Below, in pieces: positions 45,100 through 54,548 of a DNA stretch of 64,000 nt. A program made the position numbers and the translations under genes. How positions within the stretch are numbered: position 1 is the first letter of the stretch; the number at the start of each line of letters is the position of its first letter. Below the pieces are notes generated by a model that saw only the letters and a list, made by a program, of their open reading frames with translations, searched no databases and had not been told where the DNA came from. The stretch spans positions 136,437-200,436 of the forward strand of contig NZ_NKFP01000003.1 in NCBI RefSeq assembly GCF_002215035.1, read 5' to 3'. The DNA comes from Leptolyngbya ohadii IS1. GTDB taxonomy: Bacteria > Cyanobacteriota > Cyanobacteriia > Elainellales > Elainellaceae.

Positions 45100-46915
45100 C
45101 TACACCGGGTTTAGAGCTACAGCTAACTCGTCATTAGGTGCTAACGCAGCAAAGCGAGAAATACGAGTATGGGCATGAGGAATTCCCATTAACCAAGATA
45201 CGATTCTTGTGATATTCATGGCAATGCCAGTAAGAACGTGTTGAAGATGAGTTTTGGCTAATCCCATATATCGAGTTCGACGTAACCCGAAACAGTGAAT
45301 GCCTTGTGATAAGGTTCCTTCAATCTCTTCGGGTCTGATTCCCCGCAGCTTGCTGCGTTTTGAGAACACAGCGTCCGAAGGGTGCTGTTGAGCGGAGTCG
45401 AGCCGCGAAGCGTGCGAGTGGAGCGAAGTGATACACCGTCCGCTTGCGGCGGTGACGTTCATTTCCTGCTCGCTGGTTATATCGCAGTTGCCATTGGGAA
45501 GTCTCTTGCTCTTGACGCATAGTTTGTAGCAATTGATGTTCCGCTTTTGGTCGTACTGTTAGGCTACGGGGTTCTGTTTTGCAACGAGTACACTGCGTCC
45601 GATGCTCGCACAAGCGACAATGCGTACGGGAGAACTTGACGTAGATAATAGCATTGCTCCAAGCATCCTTTGTGGGTGTCCAGCTCTTGCTCCGTTTTCC
45701 TTGAGGGCAAATCGCTCTCTTCGTATTCCAATTAATCCTAAACTGGCTCAGGTCATAGGCTTCCGTTTCTTTTGCTTGCCAACTCCCGTTCGGACGCATT
45801 GGTCCGATCAATTCAATGTTATGTTGCTTCCGGCTTATAATCAACAATCCACTGTCTATATAACCAGCATCAACTAAATGAACTTCAGGCAACAGTTGTT
45901 TTGCTTGCAAGCTATGATGTATCGGTTCTGTTTGTTCAATATCTGTAATGTTCGCAGGTGTTGTAACGACATTTGTGATTAAATGTACTGCATCTGCATC
46001 ACAAGTTTCAGTGAGATGTACTTTATATCCGGTCCATGTGCTCGACCGCTTGTTCCCGTAGCGAGCTTCAGGGTCGTAAGGAGAATCAGATCGCTTTCCC
46101 ACAGGCGGAAGGTCTTTTGCGCTTCGCAAGCGTAAGCTGCCATTGTCTACCCAAAACTGATGAACCCAAGCTTGCCGCAGATACTTCAGAACTGGGATTT
46201 CTCTCAGGTAGCTAGGGGCATCGGCTGACCAGATTTGCTCTAACAACATCATCCCATCCTTTCCTATGGTCTCTGCATAACTTTGGCGCGCCTCCTGACC
46301 TTTGGGCAGACGATACTCCTCCACGGGTCGTCCATAGCGCTCAAACCATTCCTGGGGCACCCAGTTTTTCAGCCACTCTGGTTCTACCGTAGCGATCGCA
46401 TTGAGGGCTGCTCTGAGGGCTTCCCCGATGCTCTCCAACCGATTCAACGTCCGAATGGCAGCAAGAACATGGGTCGAATCGGTGCGTTGCTTCCCGCGTT
46501 CCTTCAGCCAGCCCTTTTGCTTGCACACCTCTAGCAGCCGATCGAGCAGGCGTTGCTCCATCTACCCTGTAATAATACGATTGCGAAACTCGCATAGTAC
46601 CGAAAAGTCAAAACCCGGATCGCCCAACTCCAAGCTCAGCAAATACTTCCAATCAATGCGACTACGAACGGCATCAGCCGCTTGGCGGTCAGTCAAATCC
46701 TCCAGAAATTGCATCACACAAATCAGAGCTAGTCGCCAGGGACTGATCGCGGATTGTCCGTGAACAGAAAACAGGGAAGCAAACTCTGCATCAGCATAAA
46801 TCGTACCTAACTCATCGCGCAGCAGGATGTAACGATTACCTTTGGGAAACGCTTGGCGAGCAATACGAGCAGTGGCTTCAGGAATCGGGTCAATCGGTCG
46901 AGGATGCAACGACAT
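45100..46915 (-). pseudogene. IS1182-family transposase, interrupted by amber stop and 139-bp insert
   Basis: The transposase starts MSLHPRPIDPIPE and has the DUF772-like N-terminal domain (WKYLLSLELGDPGFDFSVLC). TAG at 46562-46564 interrupts RIITG*MEQRLLD in the same frame, probably from CAG. The catalytic part contains DSTHVLAA, HLVDAGYIDSGLL and a Cys-rich CRLCEHRTQC segment. After QRAG a 139-bp insertion breaks the frame; the original seems to continue IEGTLSQGIHCFGLRRTRY and AKTHLQHVLTGIA. Both lesions make it a pseudogene unless suppressed. Confidence 0.85.
45325..45463 (-). repeat. 139-bp structured insertion, copy 1 (in IS1182 transposase)
   Basis: This segment is 100% identical, on the opposite strand, to 51930-52068. 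It starts AATGAACGTCACCG and ends GACCCGAAGAG before ATTGAA. Two internal hairpins are visible: CACCGCCGCAAGCGGACGGTG (with a bulge) shown here as CACCG-CCGC/GCGG-CGGTG, and CGCAGC-AA-GCTGCG. Removing it restores the transposase frame at the expected target AATTGAA. No long terminal inverted repeats are present. Confidence 0.85.
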
Positions 46916-47122
46916 GGTTGTTTCCTCCTAAAACTCATCAGGATAATTTGATCGTAGGGGAAATTTTTATGGCTTGATGCTGCGTTTACCCTTTGTCACA
47001 CCCATACTACATGATCAACGGTAGAATCAGCCTTTCAGCCTCCTCAAAGCGATTCGCCAACAGCATCCATTGCTACGAAAAGGTGTATTACTGCGAATGG
47101 GCACTCTAACGAATAGCCTTAA

Positions 47123-47488
47123 TTATCCCTGCCGCATCAGGTAATCCACCAGATTATCGAGCCGTCCGATCATTGCGTCCGTTCGCTCAGTGTAGGAGCG
47201 GAATGCCGCGCGATCGGCTTCAGAATTCCTAGTGAGCCGTCCAATTGCATCAGCGTTGGATTCGATCGCCGCTTCAATCCGGCTCAGGCGATCGCTTTGG
47301 TTTGTCAAAACTCGCTGAACTTCATAGACGAAGCTATCAATCCGTCCAGTCATCTGGTCAATGTTTTGCTGCGTCCTGATTTGCGCTTGCGCCAATTGGG
47401 TCAGGGCTGATTGCAAAGTTTCCATTTGTGCCTCCAGGCATTCGAATCGCTGTTCTAATTCGGTAGTCATATCTTGATCGTGCCTCAC
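47123..47488 (-). CDS. Coiled-coil protein of unknown function
   Basis: A 121-aa (GTG 47488) or 115-aa (ATG 47470) protein. It is nearly all heptad-like helix: LEQRFECLEAQMETLQSAL, VQRVLTNQSDRLSRIEAAI. Ends of this gene and the upstream 65-aa gene overlap (GTGA). It recalls cyanobacterial small coiled-coil partners of DNA-binding or membrane proteins. Function unknown. Confidence 0.5.
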   Translation of the reverse strand: MRHDQDMTTELEQRFECLEAQMETLQSALTQLAQAQIRTQQNIDQMTGRIDSFVYEVQRVLTNQSDRLSRIEAAIESNADAIGRLTRNSEADRAAFRSYTERTDAMIGRLDNLVDYLMRQG

Positions 47489-47682
47489 TTCTCCTTTTCT
47501 GCCCTGATTTGCTCAAGACGTTCTTTCACCAGCACTCGAATCTTTGTGGATAGCGGCATTTCCTGCCACGCGATGTCATCGCGACAGTTCTCTACAACTT
47601 CTTTGATGTCGCTTACGTCGATGGATAGCCGTTCCCTTTGAGCCATGTCCTCTTCTGGACTCCTTAAGTGTGTAGTCCTCAT
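47485..47682 (-). CDS. Small RHH-like protein
   Basis: A 65-aa frame; ATG 47644-47646, preceded by GAAGAGGAC, may be the true start and would give 53 aa. The core (RERLSIDVSDIKEVVENCRDD, then LSTKIRVLVKERLEQI) has a strand followed by two helices, as in ribbon-helix-helix proteins. It overlaps the coiled-coil gene, implying a two-gene unit. An antitoxin or DNA-binding role is plausible but unproven. Confidence 0.5.
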   Translation of the reverse strand: MRTTHLRSPEEDMAQRERLSIDVSDIKEVVENCRDDIAWQEMPLSTKIRVLVKERLEQIRAEKEK

Positions 47683-48111
47683 TTTGATTCCATAATGCTA
47701 ACATAACGGTCATCCGATGTCATCACTTGGCATCTAGTAGCAGCCAAAGGCACAGTAAAATGACCTCGCTTTGAGTAACGCTGACGATGAACCTAGATTT
47801 CTATTGTCCAGTCGTCGCCATAGTGTGATTCAGCCGAGGCTTCACAGGCAGCATCGCCTCAATAATCGTTTTAATTGCTCTGAACCTTAGCTGTGGCAAA
47901 ACTCCAACCCCAGGACGGGGAGTGCCCCTACATCAGCCTTTGCAGCGGTAGCTGCCCCAGGGAAGTGTTTTACTTGGCAGGGTTGTGTAAAACTTGAACT
48001 TTATTGCCCAGATTTTACACAACCGATCGCCTTCTCCTGGTTGCTGTCTACTCCGGCTCATCCAGCAAGAGACGATCGACGAGGAGCAACGAGGAGCAAG
48101 ACATCACACCC
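47683..48111. repeat. Intergenic region with a 12-bp inverted repeat
   Basis: GGTTGTGTAAAA (47981-47992) and TTTTACACAACC (48013-48024) are exact reverse complements 20 bases apart. They share the TTGTGTAA core seen at 26366-26388 and 26421. A broken minus-strand reading near 47845-47870 (AMLPVKPRLNHTM) may be coding debris. No intact gene is seen. Confidence 0.5.
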
Positions 48112-50805
48112 TCATTCCTTTTCCTTTAACTCATCCCCATTAGTCAACTTGTCCAGCAGTTCCTCACAATCGGCTTTGAGGGGGATACCGAGTTCAGAGG
48201 CCATCGCCAGAGCTTGCTGGCAGAGCGGGAGTGCAGTGGGGGTGTCGTTGAGGTCGTGGTGGAGTTTGGCGAGGTTGAGGAGGGCTTCGGCTTCGTTGGC
48301 GCGATCGCCAATTTCTTGAGTGAGTTGTAGTGCTGCTTGGTTATTGGCGAGAGACTCTGAGTATTGCTGGAGCTTGCGTTGGGCTTCACCCAGATTGACA
48401 AGTGCGTTAACCTCTCCATATTGATAGTTAATCTCTTGTGCGATAGAGAGATATTGTTGGTGGAAGCCGATAGCTTGCGAGTACTGACCGAGCCTGTCAT
48501 AAGCCAGTCCCAAATTGCCTAGCGCCCTACCTTCCCCGAATCGATCGCCAATTTCTTGTGCGATGGAGAGGGATTGTTGATAGAAGTTGATGGCTTGATA
48601 CTGACCAAGGCTGGCGTAAACACCTCCCAAATTGCCTAACGAAACGCCTCCCCCCTTTCGATCGTCAATTTCTCGTGCGATGGAGAGCGATTGCTGGTGG
48701 AAGTTGATAGCTTGAGGGTACTGACCGAGGCTGAAGTAAGCATTGCCCAAATTACACAGTGCCCAAGCTGTTTCTTGTTTATCGTCATGAATTCGTGCCA
48801 TTTTGAGCTGCTTCTTATGGAGCAGCACGTTTTCTTGGAAATAGCCCCAGGTGTAAAGTTGCCCGCCGAGGTCGTCTTGAGTGGGTGTGTTTAATCGAGT
48901 TGAAGACACTTCTTTAACCTTGTCCCAATCTCCGATTTCACAGAAATGGTCAAATGCCTCTAAATAGCCCCTAACCGTTTCAATATTGGGCGCGTCATCG
49001 GGTGGCATGTAAGCCGTGAGCCAAAGGTCAGCGGCTTTTCGTTCTGCCCTCTCCCACGCCTCTGAATCCTCTTTAAGCAAGCCATAGCTGACAGAACGGA
49101 TGAGATTATGTTGACGCACGAGGGACGGTTGACCGGGAACATCGACATACTCCACTAGCTTCCGTCCCTGAAGGCAATCGAAAGCGGCATAGGGGTCATC
49201 ACCTTCACTCATCTCAATCCAGAAGGTTTCCGGCACAGGGCGACGGAATACTGAACAGACACAGAGCATTTGCTTAGCGGCATCCGGCAGGCTTTGGATA
49301 GTTTGCTCCACCCGTTGCCTGACGCGAGTTCTGAAGGTACGGGAACGATCGACCTTACCTTGAGGAGTTGCCGCCTCAAACTCCTCTCCATACCTATCCC
49401 AGTAGCTCTGAATACTGCCATTGAAAGGACGTTGTTTGATTTCATCTGCAATGACTTGCAGTACCAGGGGATGCCCATCATAGAACTGCCCGATGCGCTT
49501 CAGCCGTTCCTGGTCATCCTGAAGCCCTAGTTTCTGAAACAATTCCAATTGCTCCTCCTGACTTAAACCTTGAAGGGTCTGGCAGAACCAGAATTGGTGA
49601 AAGCGATCGCCCACACTCTCCAGATCCCCAGGAATATCCTGAGTGGTGAGGATCAGTTGACTTGCCATCTGGTTCGCAGACAGCACCCTTTGAAACAGTG
49701 AGAGCCAGAGATGATCAGAGAACTCACTCCACCCCTCCTGTTCATTGCCCTTCAGCAATCTCTCCATCGAGTCAATCTGAAGCCTACAAGGATGGCTTTG
49801 TAGCCTGCTAACGATATGATTGACCAGATTAGTAGGGTCTTGCTGGTCTTCCAGCGTCAGTTCATCCCCCAGTTCCCGGAGCAGAGCCGCGCCACTGGAA
49901 GAGAAGTCAGTGCCGATGGAACGATCGTCGAGACTAAAGCGGACATAGGGTAAAGATTCTTCCTCTTGAGCCAGAGCCGCAATCACCCGTTCCGCGAGCG
50001 TAGTTTTGCCTACTCCGGTTATCCCAACAATGGCAACAATCCGACAACCCCGCCGTAGCTGCTCACAAATCACTCTGGTCTCTTCTTCTCTCCCTGTAAA
50101 CGTTTGAGGGTTATAGGTAGAGAATGCGATCGTCGCAGGAGTCGGGGCTGGAGGTCTGTCTAATCTCTTGGTGATCAGAACGGGAATGTGATCCTGATTA
50201 ATGCCTGCCATTTTGATGGCGACCGTGGCAAGGTCAAAGGCAAATTTAATATCTCTACCCGCCCCGATCGCATCGTAGAAGGCGACCGAGAATTCGATCG
50301 CGGCTTTATCAGCAATTGCCTGATTCATGCCGATGACGTAGGGGATGTGTTGGGTGAGCGCCTGAGCCTGCCGCTCTGAATAACAGGCATTCAGCACCAC
50401 ACACTCGACAGACTCTCGAAAGAGTTCAAATAGTGCTGCTAATGCCTCAGTCGTGACGAGTTTTGCCTGCCCCGTCTGGTCTTCCAGGATCAATCCTTCT
50501 TCAAAGGCTCCTACTCGATCGAGTGGCACCAGTTTTCTTGTTCCTTCGGGGGATTGCCTTTCCTGCGCTGTTGCTTGCCCTACGCCATGTCCTGAGAAGT
50601 GAACAATCTGGGGTTGATGATCGAGCATTGCCCGCTGTAAATCTCTGGAGCGGACAGCCCACTGCTGTTTGAGCTGGAATCGATCGCGGTACTTCGACCT
50701 TTGCAGTCCTGCCTCAATTTCACGGATTTCTTCATCGAGGCGAAGTCTTGCCGTGGAGGTCGGTTGAGCTGCTAGAAATAGAATTGCTTTTTTGCGATCG
50801 TTCAT
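48112..50805 (-). CDS. CHAT-protease/NTPase/TPR protein (NLR-like)
   Basis: An 897-aa multidomain protein starting at MNDRKKAILFLAAQPTS (ATG 50803-50805). The CHAT caspase-like domain holds His73 in HFSGHG and Cys about 141 in VVLNACYSE. An STAND-type NTPase follows, with Walker A GITGVGKTT near 265. From about 640 onward there are several tetratricopeptide repeats (ALCNLGNAYFSLGQYPQAIN and similar). This is the architecture of bacterial NLR-like signalling proteases. One repeat has lost residues (LGQYQAIN). It sits between two IS elements within the DUF4058 insertion. Confidence 0.88.
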   Translation of the reverse strand: MNDRKKAILFLAAQPTSTARLRLDEEIREIEAGLQRSKYRDRFQLKQQWAVRSRDLQRAMLDHQPQIVHFSGHGVGQATAQERQSPEGTRKLVPLDRVGAFEEGLILEDQTGQAKLVTTEALAALFELFRESVECVVLNACYSERQAQALTQHIPYVIGMNQAIADKAAIEFSVAFYDAIGAGRDIKFAFDLATVAIKMAGINQDHIPVLITKRLDRPPAPTPATIAFSTYNPQTFTGREEETRVICEQLRRGCRIVAIVGITGVGKTTLAERVIAALAQEEESLPYVRFSLDDRSIGTDFSSSGAALLRELGDELTLEDQQDPTNLVNHIVSRLQSHPCRLQIDSMERLLKGNEQEGWSEFSDHLWLSLFQRVLSANQMASQLILTTQDIPGDLESVGDRFHQFWFCQTLQGLSQEEQLELFQKLGLQDDQERLKRIGQFYDGHPLVLQVIADEIKQRPFNGSIQSYWDRYGEEFEAATPQGKVDRSRTFRTRVRQRVEQTIQSLPDAAKQMLCVCSVFRRPVPETFWIEMSEGDDPYAAFDCLQGRKLVEYVDVPGQPSLVRQHNLIRSVSYGLLKEDSEAWERAERKAADLWLTAYMPPDDAPNIETVRGYLEAFDHFCEIGDWDKVKEVSSTRLNTPTQDDLGGQLYTWGYFQENVLLHKKQLKMARIHDDKQETAWALCNLGNAYFSLGQYPQAINFHQQSLSIAREIDDRKGGGVSLGNLGGVYASLGQYQAINFYQQSLSIAQEIGDRFGEGRALGNLGLAYDRLGQYSQAIGFHQQYLSIAQEINYQYGEVNALVNLGEAQRKLQQYSESLANNQAALQLTQEIGDRANEAEALLNLAKLHHDLNDTPTALPLCQQALAMASELGIPLKADCEELLDKLTNGDELKEKE

Positions 50806-50887
50806 TTCGAGCAAAGCGTGATTTGATGCAGACGCTTTAATTGTATGGAATGGAGCCAGAAGCAACTCAATGGGGGTTTACAGAAGA

Positions 50888-51171
50888 TGAGTCCATAACG
50901 GCTACCGCCGTTTGTGGGTTGAAGAGGGCTGCGCGATGTTTGTCCCTTCTGTCTGGGCAGGATTCAACTCCTTCAATACCTCAAGTCTTCAAGCCTTCAG
51001 ATCTTCAATCCTTCAATCTTCAATAGTGATTCTGGGCTTCAATGGGTGCAGCCGCTACGCTGCTGCTTGCTCGCTACGCTCCTGCTATGGGCTGCGTGAT
51101 GCTACGTCCTTATGAGACGATCGACTTGTCACTGCGCTCCTGCGCGTAGCGCGGGGCGGTCGTCTTATTCA
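50888..51171. repeat. Dispersed noncoding repeat, copy 2
   Basis: This matches 17931-18239 in block order: CTACCGCCGT, GAAGAGGGCTGCGC, CTTCTGTCTGGGCAGG, then GGTGCAGCCGCTACGCTGCT and CGCTCCTGC-like tail. The end (CACTGCGCTCCTGCGCGTAG) also matches 26526-26570. It lies just upstream of the CHAT gene, in the gap before the IS110-like unit. It has no coding frame. Confidence 0.55.
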
Positions 51172-51389
51172 TCCCCATCTTCGGGTTTAGGTAGCATTGG
51201 AACAAAAAACAACGCTTGTATTTTAGGAAGGGTGTGGTAGACCGGAACAACGCAGGTTCTCGAAACCGCGCTTAGCATTGGTCGCCACACGCTTCAATTT
51301 CATCTCGAACAGTTGCCTGGGCATTCTAGCCCGCATCATGCAAGCGCGAGGGTTGTTGGAGCATTGTTCTGGAATAGAGGTTGTCAGCT

Positions 51390-52467
<1,078 letters not shown>

Positions 52468-52857
52468 TTTGTGCCTGTTATCCCTTGACATCCAAGACAG
52501 TTGCTAAGCCTAGAACCCTGAGTACACAAGGCTTGCAAGAAGTGCCTAAAAATTGATTATTTGCCGGGACTAGCAACTATTCAACCGATTTTACGTGGTT
52601 CTTGACTGTTGGCACAACGAGAAGTCAAGGGTTTCAGACCATAACTCAACGGTAATTTAATCCAAATCCAGTCCAGAGCGATTGACAGCAAGAGAAGAAC
52701 GCCAAGCTCTGTAAAATCCTGAAGAAGCCTGGAAGCTATATCTAGTAGGAATTCCAGCGATTTGAACACCTTGAATTCCACAAAAAAGAGAGGCTGAAAG
52801 CCTTGCTATGTAAAGGTTTTAGGCTTAGCGTTGTTTATTGTTCCAATGCTACCTAAA

Positions 52858-53349
52858 CCCGAAGACGGGCAAAGGTTGCCCGCCGCACAGCAGATCAATT
52901 TCTACGAGATGCGTCAGACTAGCTAAGACCTGATTTCGCCTGCGCTCGTATGCCTGCCGTCCCTCTCCTGTCTGCTTATTCTTTAGGGATAAAACCTCGA
53001 TCGCAGTAATCACCGATCCAGTCCCCACCTCACGAATCTCTAGATATCGCTCCTGAACCTCCTCTGCGATCGGCACTGTCACCGTAATCGGCTTAACAAG
53101 GAAAGGTAGCGTTGCAGGGGGCTGGTTTTGCTCAGGTTGCCGACCTACCACAGAAACATCAGGAATCCCAACCAGAAGTCTTTCATCCCCACTGCTGAAA
53201 TACGTTCGTTTCTCAATTGCCACCCGATATTCCTCGCTGAGGTGATCGCTTAAATTGTCTGCGATCGCCACAATCAAGCGGCTATGTACCTCTGACCATA
53301 GCTCAGGATTTTCCAGGTAGGGATTCATTCCGGGAAAGGGCGATTGCAT
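52858..53349 (-). pseudogene. DUF4058 N-terminal fragment
   Basis: The first 163 or so codons of a DUF4058 protein. It starts MQSPFPGMNPYLENPELWSE, the family's hallmark opening, and continues to VEIDLLCGGQPLPVFG, after which the sequence passes into the inverted repeat of the IS110-like unit and stops at 52849. Full-length relatives continue with the SDYRI segment found at 44769-45064. The gene is therefore interrupted. DUF4058 function is unknown to me. Confidence 0.78.
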
Positions 53350-53400
53350 AGTCCCCGCAAAGCAACTCTACCTTGATCATGGCGGGAAAAGGGCGATCGT

Positions 53401-53808
53401 TCAAGCAGTTCGCATGAGGCAGTCAGTTAGTTCAGCATACTGGGAGAACAAGCCATCAACGCTCGCTAGCTTTGCCTGGTAAATCAAAGCTGTTGCAATG
53501 ATAATTCGATCAAAAGGGTCCTTGTGGACAGGAGACAGATTTACAGAGCAGGCAGCAATTTGCCCTGTGAGCGGAAACAGTTCGATTCCTGCGGGTTCTA
53601 AAGCACCCTGAAACCACTCTTCTAGAGAACACAGCAGTTCTAACCTGCCTCGCTTTTGAGCTAAAGCAATCTCGTAGCACGACACTGGAGAAACTCCAAC
53701 TCGATCGGCTAACTCTACTCGATCGCACCACTCGATCGGAAACTGATCAAGATTACCGTTAATCAACCACAGCCAGATGTGGGTGTCGAGAACAATTATT
53801 TCAGACAT
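53401..53808 (-). CDS. VapC-like PIN-domain toxin
   Basis: A 135-aa protein starting at ATG 53806-53808 (MSEIIVLDTHIW), with 53814 as an alternative. PIN-domain acidic residues are visible: Asp in VLDTHIW, Glu in SCYEIAL, Asp in HKDPFDRIII and Asp in ASVDGLF. VapC toxins cleave RNA. The start overlaps the end of the antitoxin gene. Order antitoxin-toxin and overlap are typical of vapBC. Confidence 0.88.
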   Translation of the reverse strand: MSEIIVLDTHIWLWLINGNLDQFPIEWCDRVELADRVGVSPVSCYEIALAQKRGRLELLCSLEEWFQGALEPAGIELFPLTGQIAACSVNLSPVHKDPFDRIIIATALIYQAKLASVDGLFSQYAELTDCLMRTA

Positions 53809-54017
53809 TCCCACTCATCTTCACCCACAATAGGTTCGACGATATCGCCCAGGATTTTTGCTTTACCTACCAGCGATGCAGGCATTCGGCGTTTAGTCAG
53901 GGGTGAAGTTTCTTCTTCCAGTACCGTCACAATTACACGAGCAGAGGTAAACTGCGGCTGTTCTGCTAGCCATTGAATCTGACCGTTCTCAATCCTCGCT
54001 TCGTAGCTTTTCAACAT
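53796..54017 (-). CDS. VapB-like antitoxin
   Basis: A 73-aa protein directly upstream of the PIN toxin and overlapping it by 13 bases. It opens MLKSYEARIENGQIQWLAEQ and contains a beta-rich ARVIVTVLEEE, as in small AbrB/DUF2281-like antitoxins, with an acidic C-terminal tail (GEDEWECLK) that could contact the toxin. It probably binds its own promoter. Confidence 0.75.
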   Translation of the reverse strand: MLKSYEARIENGQIQWLAEQPQFTSARVIVTVLEEETSPLTKRRMPASLVGKAKILGDIVEPIVGEDEWECLK

Positions 54018-54069
54018 CGCGATGCTCCTTAGATTTATGAATGCCTGATGCAGAGTTGGTTGACGACTT

Positions 54070-54498
54070 CTAATCTCCCAGCAATACGCGAATTGCTCTC
54101 AAAGCTTGACTTCGCCTTCCGTTCGACACTTTTGCAAACCAGTAGTGCGATTCCTCATTACTCATCGCCCTCACTCCAGCCGTAATATTCGCAATTCGCT
54201 CCGGCTTCGAGAGCGGCTGCAACGTCTGAAATAGCAGTGCCAAGTTCACCCCCGACTCTTCATTCAGCACATAAGGGGTCTGTCGAGACTGGCTTAGCGT
54301 CTTCGGGTCATACCCATTTGCCTTTAGACAGTCATAAATTGCCTGCCGTGCCTGCACCAACGCCTGCCCCTTCAGCCGCCCAACCCGCTTTGCCGAAGGA
54401 CGCTTCTTCTCGCCTGCCTTCTTATAGGCACACTGATATAGCTCCAGGGCAAAATTGTTATTGTCAGTGGGGACAACGCGAAGCTGGAATTCCTGCAT
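54070..54498 (-). CDS. Small protein downstream of the DUF499 ATPase
   Basis: A 142-aa protein, starting MQEFQLRVVPTDNNNFALEL. It is basic (KKAGEKKRPSAKRVGRLKG) and ends helical (HYWFAKVSNGRRSQALRAIRVL). It lies 50 bases after the DUF499 gene in the same direction, so it is probably part of that unit. DUF499 genes are often followed by small dedicated partners; I do not recognise this one by name. Confidence 0.6.
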   Translation of the reverse strand: MQEFQLRVVPTDNNNFALELYQCAYKKAGEKKRPSAKRVGRLKGQALVQARQAIYDCLKANGYDPKTLSQSRQTPYVLNEESGVNLALLFQTLQPLSKPERIANITAGVRAMSNEESHYWFAKVSNGRRSQALRAIRVLLGD

Positions 54499-54548
54499 AG
54501 GACGGGAGGCAACATAGCGAACAGCGATCGGGCAAACGCCCCATCAGA

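Larger units (their letters stand above)
45065..47083 (-). mobile_element. IS1182-like insertion sequence with perfect 31-bp terminal inverted repeats
   Basis: A 2019-bp element. Its ends are exact 31-bp inverted repeats: 45065-45095, beginning CCTTTTCGTAGCAATGG, and 47053-47083. No target duplication is evident. It contains a transposase gene broken by an amber codon and by a 139-bp insertion, so it is not autonomous as written. It forms the left border of the DNA interrupting the DUF4058 gene. Confidence 0.85.
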
